Made by a program: the position numbers and the translations under genes. Shown here piece after piece: positions 17,059 through 26,443 of a stretch of DNA of 64,000 nucleotides. The notes beneath the pieces are model-generated. The model was not told the origin of the DNA. It saw only the letters and a list, made by a program, of their open reading frames with translations, and did not search any database. The DNA comes from CAWCDJ01 sp963794265 (GTDB taxonomy: Bacteria > Acidobacteriota > Terriglobia > Bryobacterales > Bryobacteraceae): the NCBI GenBank assembly GCA_963794265.1, contig CAWCDJ010000004.1, positions 1,727,969 to 1,791,968 of the forward strand. The letters run 5' to 3'. Each line of letters starts with the position of its first letter. Positions within the stretch are counted from its first letter, which is position 1.

Positions 17059-20000
17059 GCCGCAGGTGCAGGATGGCGTTGATCATCGCGGGGGCGGTAG
17101 CGGGCGCTGTGCTGCTCACGCTGCTGGCACTCCTCATCGTGCTCCAGACGAGCTGGTTCCAGGGGCGGGTGCGGCAGCAGATCGTCTCGTCGGTCGAGAA
17201 CGCCACGGGGGGACAGGCGCAGGTGGGCGGATTCTCCTTTCACTGGCAGAACCTGCGGGCGACCATCCACAATTTCACGATCCACGGGAACGAGCCGGCC
17301 GGCGCGCTGCCGCTGTTTCACGCGAAGACCGTGGAAGTCGGGCTGGATCTCACCTCCCCGTTGCGCGGGCTGGTGCACATCGCCTGGCTGATGGTGGACA
17401 CGCCGGAGATTCACCTCATCGTCTATGCGGACGGGCACACGAACCTGCCGGCGCCCAAAAAGAGGAGCCCGACGAGCACTCTGGAGACGATCGTGAACCT
17501 GGCGATCGGCCGCTTCGACGTTCGCAACGGCAGCATGTCGGTGGCCGACCGCAGAACGAGCTTCAGCGCGCGCGGGGAGAACCTGCGCGCGCATTTCGTC
17601 TACAACAGCGCCAACGCCGGCTACACGGGCGAGATCGACGCGGCGCCGGTGCTGCTCGAGAAGGGCGACAACCCGCCGGTGCGCGCCAACGTGAAGCTGC
17701 CGGTAACGATGCGGAAAGATCTGGTGGCTGTCGATAGGGGGCAACTGGAGACGCCGGCTTCGCACCTGACGATCACGGGACAGCTCGATCACATGGCGGC
17801 TCCCGACGGCACCGCTCACATCGTGGGGCAGGTCAGCCTGGAAGAACTGAAGCGGGGGCTGGGGCTACAGGTTCCGCTCGTCACGAAAGAGGCGCCGGGG
17901 GAGGTGGAGACCAACCTCACGCTGGTCATCCGAAACGGCGCGATCGGTTTTGAAAATTCCCATCTGCGGCTGGGGAACAGCAGCGTGGATCTTACGGGCA
18001 TGCTCAACCAGAAAGGCCCGGACCCGGTTGCGTTCCATGCGAAGCTGGATCTGACTCAGCTCGGAAGACTGTTCGGCGTGAAGTCGAAGCCGCGCGGCAT
18101 TCTCTACGTGAACGGGGACTTTGCGCTACGGCCCTCCGGATACGTGGTACACGCTTCGGCGCAAGGAAAAGGCCTCTCGCTGCAGCAAGGCAAGACGCGG
18201 ATCTCGGGAGTCGACGTGGCGGCGAAGGCGACGGCCGTACCGAACCGGGTCGAACTGACCGGGCTTCACATCGACACCATGGGCGGATTTCTGACGGGCT
18301 CGGCGACGATCGAAAACCAGCAGCGATTCCAACTGAACGGGACGCTGCACCATTTCGACCTGGACCGCGTGGCGCGCGTGTTCACTCCGGCGCACCTGGG
18401 ATACACCGGGCTACTCTCCGGGCCGATCGAGGCGCGCGGCGAACTGAAGCGCCTGGCGGATTCCGAGGCGCGGGCGAGCCTCAAACTGACTCCCGGACGG
18501 CGGGGGATCCCGCTTTCCGGACAACTGAACGTGAGCTACAACGGGCGCGCCGGAACCGTCACGATCGCGCGTTCACAATTGACGCTGCCGCACTCGAGGC
18601 TGGAACTCGCGGGGTCCCTGGGAAAGCAGGTGCGCGTGAGGCTGGTGTCGCACGATCTGAGTGATTTCCGGCCGCTGATCGCTCCGCCGGTCACTCTTGA
18701 GAGCGGCACGTTGAACCTGGACGCCACGGTGAGTGGAAGTTTGAGCGCGCCGCATATTTCGGGCCAGGCGGCGATGACCAGCTTCCGCGTGGACCAGCGG
18801 CGGTTCGCGCGGTTCACGGCGGCATTCGATGCGAGCAGGTCGGGCGTGTCGGTGGCCAACGCCACCCTGACCAGGGGCACGTTGATGGTGAATTTCGACG
18901 CGAAGGTGGGGCTGCGCAACTGGAAGCCGCTGCCGGGAGAGCCGCTCGAAGCCGATGCGAAAGTGCGGAATGCCGACCTCGCGGATGTGCTGGCACTGGC
19001 CGGCCAGGGGTCCATCCCGGCCACGGGGGCGCTCACGGCGGACGCGCACATCTCCGGGACCCTGGGGAGCCCGGTCGGCAACATCGATTTCCGGGTGATC
19101 AACGGGTCCCTGCGGGGCGCGCGCTTCGACGCCATCAACGCGCGCGCGATTCTGACGCCGCAGGCCATCGACGTGCCCACGCTCGAGTACCTGGCGGGGC
19201 CATCCAGGGTCGAGGTGAGCGGCACCTACCAGCACGCGCTGAACCAGTTGAACCAGGGAACGTTTCAGGTCCGGATGCACAGCAACCAGATGCAACTGGC
19301 GCAATTCCAGCCCATGATGGGCGGCCTGCCGGGGCTTTCGGGCGTGCTGAATCTGCAAGCCGAGGCAGCCGGAATGGTCCATCCGTCAGCGGGCGGCACG
19401 ACCGTCCAACTGACCGGGTTGAATGCCAGCGTGGCGGCGCACAGCTTGACCGTGGAGGGACGGATGATGGGCGACCTGACCGCGACGGCCAGCACGGCGG
19501 GCGCGGCGGTGAACTACAACGTGAGCTCGAATTTCGCCGGATCGACCCTGCGGGTCGAGGGCCGCACGATGCTCACCGGCAATCACGAGACCACCGCGAC
19601 GGCGAATCTCGTGAATCTGCCGATCGAGCCCGTGCTGGCGGTGGCCGGAGAGAGGCAACTGCCGGTAACCGGCACACTCTCGGGCACCGCGCAGGTAAGA
19701 GGGACGGTGGCGGCGCCCGAGGTGCAGGCGACCGTCGACATCACGAACGGATCGGCATGGGGAGAACCGTTCCGCCGCGCGCAGGGGAGCTTCCACTACA
19801 CGGACCAGTTGATCCAGGTGACCGGCGGGCGAATCGAGGAAGGCGTCTCATCCCTGGAAGCGAGCGGAGCGTTCGCGCATCCGGCGGGCGATTACCGCGA
19901 TGGGCAGGTGCAGTTCTCGGTACGGAGCAACGACATCCCGCTGGGCGAAGTCCGGCCGCTTGAGCGCGCCATCCCGATCGGCGGAACGGTGGCGCTGGCG

Positions 20001-21869
20001 GCCACCGGGTCCGCGACGCTTTCGGCCGGAAAGGCGCCGCGGTTCTCGAGCCTGAACGCCACCCTGACGGCCACTGGACTGACCATGAACGGCGCGCCGC
20101 TGGGGAACCTGACTGCCCGCGCGGAGACGCGCAGCAGCCAGATTCTGGTGCAGGTGGCATCCAGCCTGGCGGGCTCGACGGTGCAGGGCAGCGGCACGAT
20201 TCAGATGAACGGGGATTACCCGGTGAACGCGCGGCTGAATTTTTCCAACCTGGCATATTCGCACCTGCGGCCGCTGCTGGGGCTGCCGGCTGAACCGCTG
20301 CGGACCTCGGCCACCGGGTACATCACCGTCTCAGGTCCGCTGGCAAATCCGGAAGCATTGCAGGGAAATATGGAGATCACTCAGCTCGATGTGCGTTCCG
20401 CTCCAGGGACGGCGGCCGGAGCGCTGCCGCGCGTCAACCTGCAACTGCACAACCAGGGACCGATCCGCGCGACGCTGGCGCATTCGGTGCTCACGGTGCA
20501 GCACTTTAACCTGGCAGGGCCGTATACGAACCTGACCGTCACCGGCACCGCATCGCTGGCGCCTCCGCGCAATCTCGCGATGCGGGCCACCGGCGCACTG
20601 CAACTGGAGATGCTGGAGGCTTTCAACCCGGACGTATTTTCCTCCGGAAGCGTGGCGCTCAATGCGGCCATCCGGGGGACGCTGCTGCACCCCAGGCTGG
20701 CGGGCACGCTCCAACTAAAGGGCGCTTCGCTGAACGTGGTGAACTGGCCGAACGGCCTGTCGAACGCCAATGGCACGATCACGTTCACCGAGCGGGAGGC
20801 GATCATCCAGAACATCACCGGCCAGAGCGGCGGAGGCAAGGTAACGCTGACGGGATACGTGGGCTACGGAGGGCCGGAGACGACCGTGCGGCTCGAGGTC
20901 ACGGGCGAGAAGATCTTCGTGAATTACCCGGAAAACGTGACCACGGAAGTCAACGCGCGGCTGACTCTGGCGGGGACGACGGCGCGCAGTCTGCTCTCGG
21001 GGAACGTGACCATTCTGGACGTGGCGCTGCATTCGCAGACGGACATCGGGACGATTCTCAGCGCGGCTGCGTCTTCCCCGCCGCCTTCGACCCCGTACAC
21101 GGGTTTTCTCGCGGGCATTCACCTCGACGTGAGGATCGTGACCGCCCCCGGCGCGCAGTTCCGGACGAGCCTCACGCAAAACTTACAGGCGGATGCCAAC
21201 CTGACGCTGCGCGGAACTCCGGATTCGCCGGGCATGCTCGGACGGGTGGTGATCACGGAGGGGCAGATCATCTTTTTCGGGAACCGGTACAAGATCGAGC
21301 AGGGCACGGTGGCCTTCTACGATCCACAAAAGATCAATCCGTACGTGAACATCGATCTGGATACGACGGTTTCGGGAGTCGAGGTGACGATCAGCGTGAC
21401 CGGGCCGATGGACCGGCTGAAGCTGACGTACCGGTCGGACCCTCCGCTGGCGTTCAACGATATTCTGGCGCTGCTGACCTCGGGCAGGGTGACAACCACA
21501 GACCCGGTACTGGCGGCGCGCCAGCCGGTGGTCGAACAACAATCGTTCCAGCAGGCGGGGGCTTCGGCCCTGCTGGGGCAGGCGGTGGCGAACCCCGTGG
21601 CGGGCACGCTGCAGCGCCTGTTCGGCGTGACGCGACTCGAAATCAATCCGCAATTCGTCACCGGGTACGCTACTCCGCAGGCGACCGTAAGCCTGCAACA
21701 GCAGGTCACGCCCGACCTGGTCTTCACGTACATCCAACTGGTGGGACAAAGCAACCCGCAGATCATCAGGGTGGAATGGACTATCGACCCACAGTGGTCG
21801 GCGGTGGCGCAGCGGGACTATAACGGGTTCTTCTCTCTGGATTTCTATTACAAGAAGCGCTTCTGGTAA
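17055..21869 (+). CDS. tamB: TamB-like translocation/assembly module protein (DUF490)
   Basis: 1604 aa. One N-terminal membrane anchor (MALIIAGAVAGAVLLTLLALLIVL) is followed by a very long beta-rich AsmA/TamB-type repeat region with many FDVRNGSMSV- or SGTLGSPVGNIDF-like units. The C-terminal about 330 residues are the DUF490 domain, with signatures LRGTPDSPGMLGRVVITEG, IFFGNRYKIEQGTVAFYDP and DPPLAFNDILALLTSG. TamB spans the periplasm and works with TamA; related proteins move phospholipid to the outer membrane. The start GTG at 17055 overlaps the stop of the SurA-like gene. An ATG at 17073 is an alternative. The frame is open upstream to 16881, but that part is a shadow of the SurA-like gene. 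Confidence 0.92.
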   Translation: MSRRCRMALIIAGAVAGAVLLTLLALLIVLQTSWFQGRVRQQIVSSVENATGGQAQVGGFSFHWQNLRATIHNFTIHGNEPAGALPLFHAKTVEVGLDLTSPLRGLVHIAWLMVDTPEIHLIVYADGHTNLPAPKKRSPTSTLETIVNLAIGRFDVRNGSMSVADRRTSFSARGENLRAHFVYNSANAGYTGEIDAAPVLLEKGDNPPVRANVKLPVTMRKDLVAVDRGQLETPASHLTITGQLDHMAAPDGTAHIVGQVSLEELKRGLGLQVPLVTKEAPGEVETNLTLVIRNGAIGFENSHLRLGNSSVDLTGMLNQKGPDPVAFHAKLDLTQLGRLFGVKSKPRGILYVNGDFALRPSGYVVHASAQGKGLSLQQGKTRISGVDVAAKATAVPNRVELTGLHIDTMGGFLTGSATIENQQRFQLNGTLHHFDLDRVARVFTPAHLGYTGLLSGPIEARGELKRLADSEARASLKLTPGRRGIPLSGQLNVSYNGRAGTVTIARSQLTLPHSRLELAGSLGKQVRVRLVSHDLSDFRPLIAPPVTLESGTLNLDATVSGSLSAPHISGQAAMTSFRVDQRRFARFTAAFDASRSGVSVANATLTRGTLMVNFDAKVGLRNWKPLPGEPLEADAKVRNADLADVLALAGQGSIPATGALTADAHISGTLGSPVGNIDFRVINGSLRGARFDAINARAILTPQAIDVPTLEYLAGPSRVEVSGTYQHALNQLNQGTFQVRMHSNQMQLAQFQPMMGGLPGLSGVLNLQAEAAGMVHPSAGGTTVQLTGLNASVAAHSLTVEGRMMGDLTATASTAGAAVNYNVSSNFAGSTLRVEGRTMLTGNHETTATANLVNLPIEPVLAVAGERQLPVTGTLSGTAQVRGTVAAPEVQATVDITNGSAWGEPFRRAQGSFHYTDQLIQVTGGRIEEGVSSLEASGAFAHPAGDYRDGQVQFSVRSNDIPLGEVRPLERAIPIGGTVALAATGSATLSAGKAPRFSSLNATLTATGLTMNGAPLGNLTARAETRSSQILVQVASSLAGSTVQGSGTIQMNGDYPVNARLNFSNLAYSHLRPLLGLPAEPLRTSATGYITVSGPLANPEALQGNMEITQLDVRSAPGTAAGALPRVNLQLHNQGPIRATLAHSVLTVQHFNLAGPYTNLTVTGTASLAPPRNLAMRATGALQLEMLEAFNPDVFSSGSVALNAAIRGTLLHPRLAGTLQLKGASLNVVNWPNGLSNANGTITFTEREAIIQNITGQSGGGKVTLTGYVGYGGPETTVRLEVTGEKIFVNYPENVTTEVNARLTLAGTTARSLLSGNVTILDVALHSQTDIGTILSAAASSPPPSTPYTGFLAGIHLDVRIVTAPGAQFRTSLTQNLQADANLTLRGTPDSPGMLGRVVITEGQIIFFGNRYKIEQGTVAFYDPQKINPYVNIDLDTTVSGVEVTISVTGPMDRLKLTYRSDPPLAFNDILALLTSGRVTTTDPVLAARQPVVEQQSFQQAGASALLGQAVANPVAGTLQRLFGVTRLEINPQFVTGYATPQATVSLQQQVTPDLVFTYIQLVGQSNPQIIRVEWTIDPQWSAVAQRDYNGFFSLDFYYKKRFW

Positions 21870-21966
21870 GGCGGCCGCGGTTCGCTTCCGCCCGGGGCCG
21901 GCCCTGTGTCATAATCCTTCACATGCCGGGCGGGGCGCCGTGAAGACGGCCGCACCACGTTCAAAT

Positions 21967-22374
21967 ATGTCTCTGCACATTCAGCAACGGGAACGCGAAG
22001 GGATTACTATTCTCGATCTCGACGGAAGGATTGTGGCCGGCCCGGAGGCGACCGCACTCCGTGAAAAAGCGACGGCGTTGACCGAAGCGGGAGCGCGCAA
22101 CGTGGTGCTCAACCTGGCGAAAGTCGATTACATCGACAGCACGGGGCTCGGAGCGCTGGTGGTGTGCGCCACAAACCGGCGCAAGAGCGGCGGCAACGTG
22201 AAGCTGGAGAACCTGAACCGGCGCAACATCGAACTACTGGTGATGACCAAGCTGGCGACAGTTTTCGAGATTTTCGCAGACGAACAGGACGCGGTAAACA
22301 GCTACTACCCCGATCGGAAAGTCAAGACCTTCGACATCCTGGACTTTGTGAACAAGATGAAGCAAGAGGATTAG
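21967..22374 (+). CDS. STAS-domain anti-sigma factor antagonist
   Basis: 135 aa. A single STAS domain: GITILDLDGRIVAGPEA, then VVLNLAKVDYIDSTGLGALV with the phosphorylatable Ser of the DSTGLG motif, then GGNVKLENLNRRNIELLVMTKL. Such proteins bind an anti-sigma (HPK/RsbW-like) kinase when unphosphorylated and so release a sigma factor. No kinase or sigma gene lies in the neighbourhood. The C-terminal tail after about residue 105 (YPDRKVKTFDILDFVNKMKQED) is longer than the domain. ATG 21967 is chosen; a GTG at 21940 would add nine residues and cannot be excluded, since neither has a strong Shine-Dalgarno sequence. The flavoprotein gene starts 6 bp downstream. Confidence 0.88.
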   Translation: MSLHIQQREREGITILDLDGRIVAGPEATALREKATALTEAGARNVVLNLAKVDYIDSTGLGALVVCATNRRKSGGNVKLENLNRRNIELLVMTKLATVFEIFADEQDAVNSYYPDRKVKTFDILDFVNKMKQED

Positions 22375-22380
22375 CCGCCG

Positions 22381-23682
22381 ATGGCACTGGTGGTCATCGG
22401 AGGAGTGGCCGCGGGCCTGAGCGCGGCGGCGCGGGCGCGGCGGATCGATCCGCGGCTTCCGATTGTGGTGCTGGAGAAAGGCCCGGTGGTTTCCTATGGC
22501 GCGTGCGGGCTGCCGTACTTCGTCGAGGGCAGGGTGCGGACGGCGGAAGAGCTGATCACGTACACGCCGGAATACTTCCGCAAAGAGCGCAAGATCGAGG
22601 TGCGGACGGGGGCGCGGGCGGTGGCGATCTCGCACCCGCGGCGCGAGGTGCAGTTGGAGTCGGGCGAGCGCGTGCGCTACGAGCGGCTGGTGATCGCAAC
22701 CGGCGCGCGCCCGGACCACTTCGGAATTGCGGGCGCCTCCCAGAAGCACGTCTTCACCCTGCACACGCCAGCCGATGCCGGGCAGATGCGCGCGTTTCTG
22801 CGGGAGGAGCGGCCGAGGCGCGCGGTGGTGATCGGGGCGGGGTACGTCGGGCTGGAAGCGGCGGACGCGCTGCGGCGGAACGGGCTGCGGGTGACGGTGC
22901 TCGAGCGCTCGCCTCACGCGCTGCTGCGGAATGACGCGGCCTTCACGGCGGCGGTCAGGAAGCAACTGGAAGACCACGGCGTGGAACTGCGGCTGGGCGC
23001 CGAGGTCCGCGAGATCGAGCCGGAGCGGGTGGCGGGCGTGCCGTGCGAGATGGTGGTGCTGGCGGCCGGTTTCAAGCCGAACACCGAGATGGCCTCGGAA
23101 GCGGGGGTGGAGGCCGGCCGGAGCGGCGCGATTCGGACGGACGAGCGCATGGAGACGAACCTGCACGGCGTGTATGCCGCGGGAGACTGCGCGGAGGTCA
23201 TGCACCTGGTGACCGGGCGTCCCACGTACATCCCCCTGGGCACCACGGCCAACAAGACGGGACGGGTGGCGGGCGCCAACGCCGCGGGGGCCCGCGAACG
23301 GTTCGGCGGAATCGTGGGCACCTCGATCGTGGGGGTCTTCGGGAAGGCCTTCGCGACCACGGGACTATCGGCGGAGGAATCGCGCGCGGAAGGCTTCGCG
23401 CCGGTTTCCGTGCGGATCGAGGCCGACGGCAGGCCGCGATATTACGGCGGCACGAAGACGGTGGTCGAACTGGTGGCGGACGGCGCGAGCGGGCGGCTGA
23501 TCGGCGGTTCGGTGATCGGCGAGGACGGAGCGGCGGGCCGTATCAACGTGATCGCCGCGGCGCTTGCGGCGAAGATGCGGCTGGAGGAATTCGAGCAACT
23601 GGACCTGGCGTATTCGCCGCCGTTCTCGCCGGTCTGGGATCCGCTACTGTTGGCCGCGCAGCAGTTGCGGAAAAAAATGTAG
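22381..23682 (+). CDS. CoA-disulfide reductase-like FAD/NAD(P)H oxidoreductase
   Basis: 433 aa. Two Rossmann motifs are visible: the FAD site VVIGGVAAGLSAAARARR at the N-terminus and the NAD(P) site VVIGAGYVGLEAADALRRNG near residue 145. The single redox-active cysteine is in SYGACGLPYFVEGR, as in CoA-disulfide reductase and NADH oxidase/peroxidase. ETNLHGVYAAGDCAEV is the second FAD motif. The C-terminal dimerisation domain contains YYGGTKTVVELVADGASG and ends with DLAYSPPFSPVWDP, typical of this subfamily. Whether it reduces CoA disulfide, oxygen or a persulfide cannot be decided from sequence. It is 6 bp downstream of the STAS gene. Confidence 0.92.
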   Translation: MALVVIGGVAAGLSAAARARRIDPRLPIVVLEKGPVVSYGACGLPYFVEGRVRTAEELITYTPEYFRKERKIEVRTGARAVAISHPRREVQLESGERVRYERLVIATGARPDHFGIAGASQKHVFTLHTPADAGQMRAFLREERPRRAVVIGAGYVGLEAADALRRNGLRVTVLERSPHALLRNDAAFTAAVRKQLEDHGVELRLGAEVREIEPERVAGVPCEMVVLAAGFKPNTEMASEAGVEAGRSGAIRTDERMETNLHGVYAAGDCAEVMHLVTGRPTYIPLGTTANKTGRVAGANAAGARERFGGIVGTSIVGVFGKAFATTGLSAEESRAEGFAPVSVRIEADGRPRYYGGTKTVVELVADGASGRLIGGSVIGEDGAAGRINVIAAALAAKMRLEEFEQLDLAYSPPFSPVWDPLLLAAQQLRKKM

Positions 23683-23690
23683 GACGGAAC

Positions 23691-24641
23691 TCAGTTGAGA
23701 GGCGCGTAGTAGCCGGTGCGCCAGTGGGCATTCAGCTTGGGGAGGCCGCGCGGGGGCACGACCCGGACGTCCACACGGTGATAGCGGCCGTCGCGCAACT
23801 GGTCTTTCGGAGCGTACCCGAGGATGTAGCGATTCCGAAGGTCGATGCCGATGGCTCGGGCGATATCGGGAAGTTCCGAGGCGCGGGCCGGATACATGCG
23901 GCCGCCGGTCTGTTCGCTGATATGGGTCAGCAAGCCGGGGCCTCCGTATTCTTCCGGAGTGCTGCCGCCGCCGAAAATGCCCACGGAGTAGATCAGGACG
24001 TCGCTCTCACGCACGATCTCCTGCACCTCGGCGGCGGTGTAGCGGCTGTGATTGTCGCCGCCGTCGGAAATGATGAGCAGGGCCTTCTTATCGAGCTTCG
24101 ACTTTTTCATCTCATGCAGCGCGAGCATCACGGCATCGAGCAGCGCGGTCGAGCCTTTCGACTTGGAAAAGACCAACTGATTCTCGATTTCCCCGGTATT
24201 GCGGGTCAGGGGGACTTCGAGATGGGGCGTGTCCGAAAACTCGACCAGGAAAAACTCGTCTTGATCGTTGGCGAGGCGGAAGAACTCGCTGGCGGCCATG
24301 CGGGACCGCCGAAGCTTCTCTCCCATGCTGCCGCTGGTATCGAAAACCAGACCGACGGCGACGGGGGCATCGTCCATGGCGAAGGTCGTGATCCGCTGCT
24401 CGGCCCGGTCGTCATAGATCCGGAAATTCCCCCGATCTAGGCCCGTGACGGGGCGGCTCAGCGGATCGTTGACGGTGACCGGAATCAAAACCAGGGAGGT
24501 ATCCACGCGAATCGTGGCGTGCACCGGCGCGTCTTGCGCGGACGCGGGCTTTTCGCGGGGCTGAATGGTGACCTGGGAGTAGAGCGACAGCGGCACGCAC
24601 ACGGCAAGTGAAAGCAGCGCGAACGGTCGCGGTGAGCCCAT
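23691..24641 (-). CDS. Secreted VWA-domain protein, Acidobacteria VWFA-related (TIGR03436) type
   Basis: 316 aa with a signal peptide (MGSPRPFALLSLAVCVPLSL). Residues about 40-300 are one von Willebrand factor A domain preceded by the short strand block IRVDTSLVLIPVTVNDPLSRPV found in the Acidobacteria-specific TIGR03436 family. The metal-ion-dependent adhesion site is intact: VFDTSGSMGEKL (DxSGS) and the distal ISDGGDNHSRY. VWA domains of this kind bind ligands through Mg2+; partners are unknown. It ends 8 bp from the convergent end of the flavoprotein gene. This large paralogous family is a strong taxonomic marker. Confidence 0.9.
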   Translation of the reverse strand: MGSPRPFALLSLAVCVPLSLYSQVTIQPREKPASAQDAPVHATIRVDTSLVLIPVTVNDPLSRPVTGLDRGNFRIYDDRAEQRITTFAMDDAPVAVGLVFDTSGSMGEKLRRSRMAASEFFRLANDQDEFFLVEFSDTPHLEVPLTRNTGEIENQLVFSKSKGSTALLDAVMLALHEMKKSKLDKKALLIISDGGDNHSRYTAAEVQEIVRESDVLIYSVGIFGGGSTPEEYGGPGLLTHISEQTGGRMYPARASELPDIARAIGIDLRNRYILGYAPKDQLRDGRYHRVDVRVVPPRGLPKLNAHWRTGYYAPLN

Positions 24642-25077
24642 GGATGCCTCCTCCCGTATTCTACTCCCGGCGGGTGCCGGCTTTCCCTTACAGACCGGCC
24701 CGAGCTATGACCCTCCCAGATCACAAAACGGTTGCCATCACCATCGATGCGGTCCCGCGCCGTTCTCGGTAGTTCTCCAGCCGGGAACTCGGCTGAAAGT
24801 CTCGCCTATGAGGGGATTGAGCCGACGGGGCTCCTGGCAACAGATCAATGGCATTTCGATCTACGCGACGGGGGAAGGGCCAGAATTCACCGGAGGGGGT
24901 GACCGGGAGTATTGCTCAATCGGCCAACACCCGGACGTTCCATTCCAGGCGTGGGTGACGATCAGCGTGAAGTAATCGCGGAGCCCGGATGCCAGGCTGT
25001 TCGGGACGGCCGGCTTCGACCTGCTCAGTCGGGCAGCCGATAGGTCAAGGCGATCCCGCTACGGTATCATTCGATGA
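24642..25077. other. 436-bp intergenic region, no convincing gene
   Basis: Located between the divergent VWA and beta-lactamase-like genes. The only coding-like stretch is a plus-strand ATG frame 24808-24975 of 55 codons ending in VPFQAWVTISVK. It has no ribosome-binding site and no recognised homology, and may be the tail of a decayed secreted protein. Promoters for both flanking genes should be here, but none stands out. Confidence 0.4.
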
Positions 25078-26388
25078 ATGGAATACAAAGTCAGGCACGG
25101 AGCTAGCCACCGCAAGACTCTCGCGCTCCTTTTCTTTGCCCCGATTCTCGCCTTGGCTCAGTCAGCTCACCCCACGCCCGAGTCGCTGGGCTTTTCCCCG
25201 GAACGGCTGGGCTGGCTCCATGAAGCCATGCAGCGCCCCGTGGACGAGAAGAGTCTGGCTGGGGTGGTTACGTTGCTCATGCGCCACGGCAAATTGGTAG
25301 AGGAGCGCTCCTATGGGACGAAGGACCTGGCATCCGGCGCTCCCATGACCGACGACACGATCTTTCGCATTTATTCGATGACCAAGCCGGTCACCGGCGT
25401 CGCCATGATGATCCTCTACGAGGAAGGCAAGTGGCATCCGTCTGATCCCATCTCGAAATTCATCCCGGAGTTTGCCGATTTGAAGGTGTTTAAGGGAATG
25501 GATGCGAACGGCGTGATGATTACCGAACCGCCGGTCCACCCGCCAACCATGGCTGAACTCCTGACCCACACTGCGGGTCTTACCTATGGGCTCTTCGGCT
25601 CAACGCCGATCGACAAGTTGTACCTGGCCAGGAACTGTTTCAGGAGCGCTAGTCTGCACGAAATGACGAAGTGCTTCGCGGGGATACCGCTGCTTTTCCA
25701 GCCCGGCTCGAAATGGGTTTACAGCGTGTCGATGGACATCCAGGGCTACATTATCGAGAAGCTCTCGGGGAAGCCGCTGCCGGAGTTCATGGAGGAACGG
25801 ATTTTCAGACCCCTACGGATGACCGACACCGCATTCTTTGTACCGAAAGAGAAGCGCACGAGGTTTGCGACGCTCTACGCGGGAGGTCCGGACGGGAAGC
25901 TCATCGTGACCGGTGAAGCCTCGGGGCCAAAATCTGATTTCGTCTCGATGCCGGGAGCACCTTCGGGAGGAGGCGGTCTGGTTTCCACCGCCAGAGATTA
26001 CGCGCGGTTCGCCCAGATGCTTCTGAACCACGGCGCACTTGACGGCGTGCGCATTCTCTCCCCGGCCACTGTGGACCTGATGACCTCGAACCACCTGTCG
26101 CCGAAGCTGATGACTGGCCAGTTCTCGATCGGAAACGCAACGATGCAGCCGGGACACGGATGGGGCTATGATCTTGCCGTGTACAATGACCCGGCTACGG
26201 CAAACGAGGTCGTCGGCAAGGGGACGTTCTACTGGGAAGGCGCCGCCGATACCTGGTTTTGGGTCGATCCGGCAAACGACCTTGTCTTCGTCGGGATGAC
26301 CCAACGGATGTTCGGCAGCGGCCAACCGCCGATGAACCATTTGAGCCGTCCGCCGGTTTACGGAGCTTTGGTCGATCCCAAAATGTAG
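25078..26388 (+). CDS. Exported serine beta-lactamase-like hydrolase (class C / penicillin-binding fold)
   Basis: 436 aa with a signal peptide ending after LALLFFAPILALAQS. The SxxK motif of the family is in IFRIYSMTKPVTGVAMM (about residue 100), and the second motif YxN appears as YSV in KWVYSVSMDIQGYIIEKL, with Val instead of Asn. The C-terminal KTG-like box is not obvious; GHGWGYDLAVY is in the expected region. Such proteins (PF00144) include esterases, D-aminopeptidases and true beta-lactamases; the missing Asn argues for an esterase-like role. Its 3' end converges on the Ntn-hydrolase gene with a 55-bp gap. Confidence 0.88.
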   Translation: MEYKVRHGASHRKTLALLFFAPILALAQSAHPTPESLGFSPERLGWLHEAMQRPVDEKSLAGVVTLLMRHGKLVEERSYGTKDLASGAPMTDDTIFRIYSMTKPVTGVAMMILYEEGKWHPSDPISKFIPEFADLKVFKGMDANGVMITEPPVHPPTMAELLTHTAGLTYGLFGSTPIDKLYLARNCFRSASLHEMTKCFAGIPLLFQPGSKWVYSVSMDIQGYIIEKLSGKPLPEFMEERIFRPLRMTDTAFFVPKEKRTRFATLYAGGPDGKLIVTGEASGPKSDFVSMPGAPSGGGGLVSTARDYARFAQMLLNHGALDGVRILSPATVDLMTSNHLSPKLMTGQFSIGNATMQPGHGWGYDLAVYNDPATANEVVGKGTFYWEGAADTWFWVDPANDLVFVGMTQRMFGSGQPPMNHLSRPPVYGALVDPKM

Positions 26389-26443
26389 CGGATCTCCGAG
26401 TCGCGCCCCCGCAGCCCCATCGCAACTCGGATAGCCCGGCATC

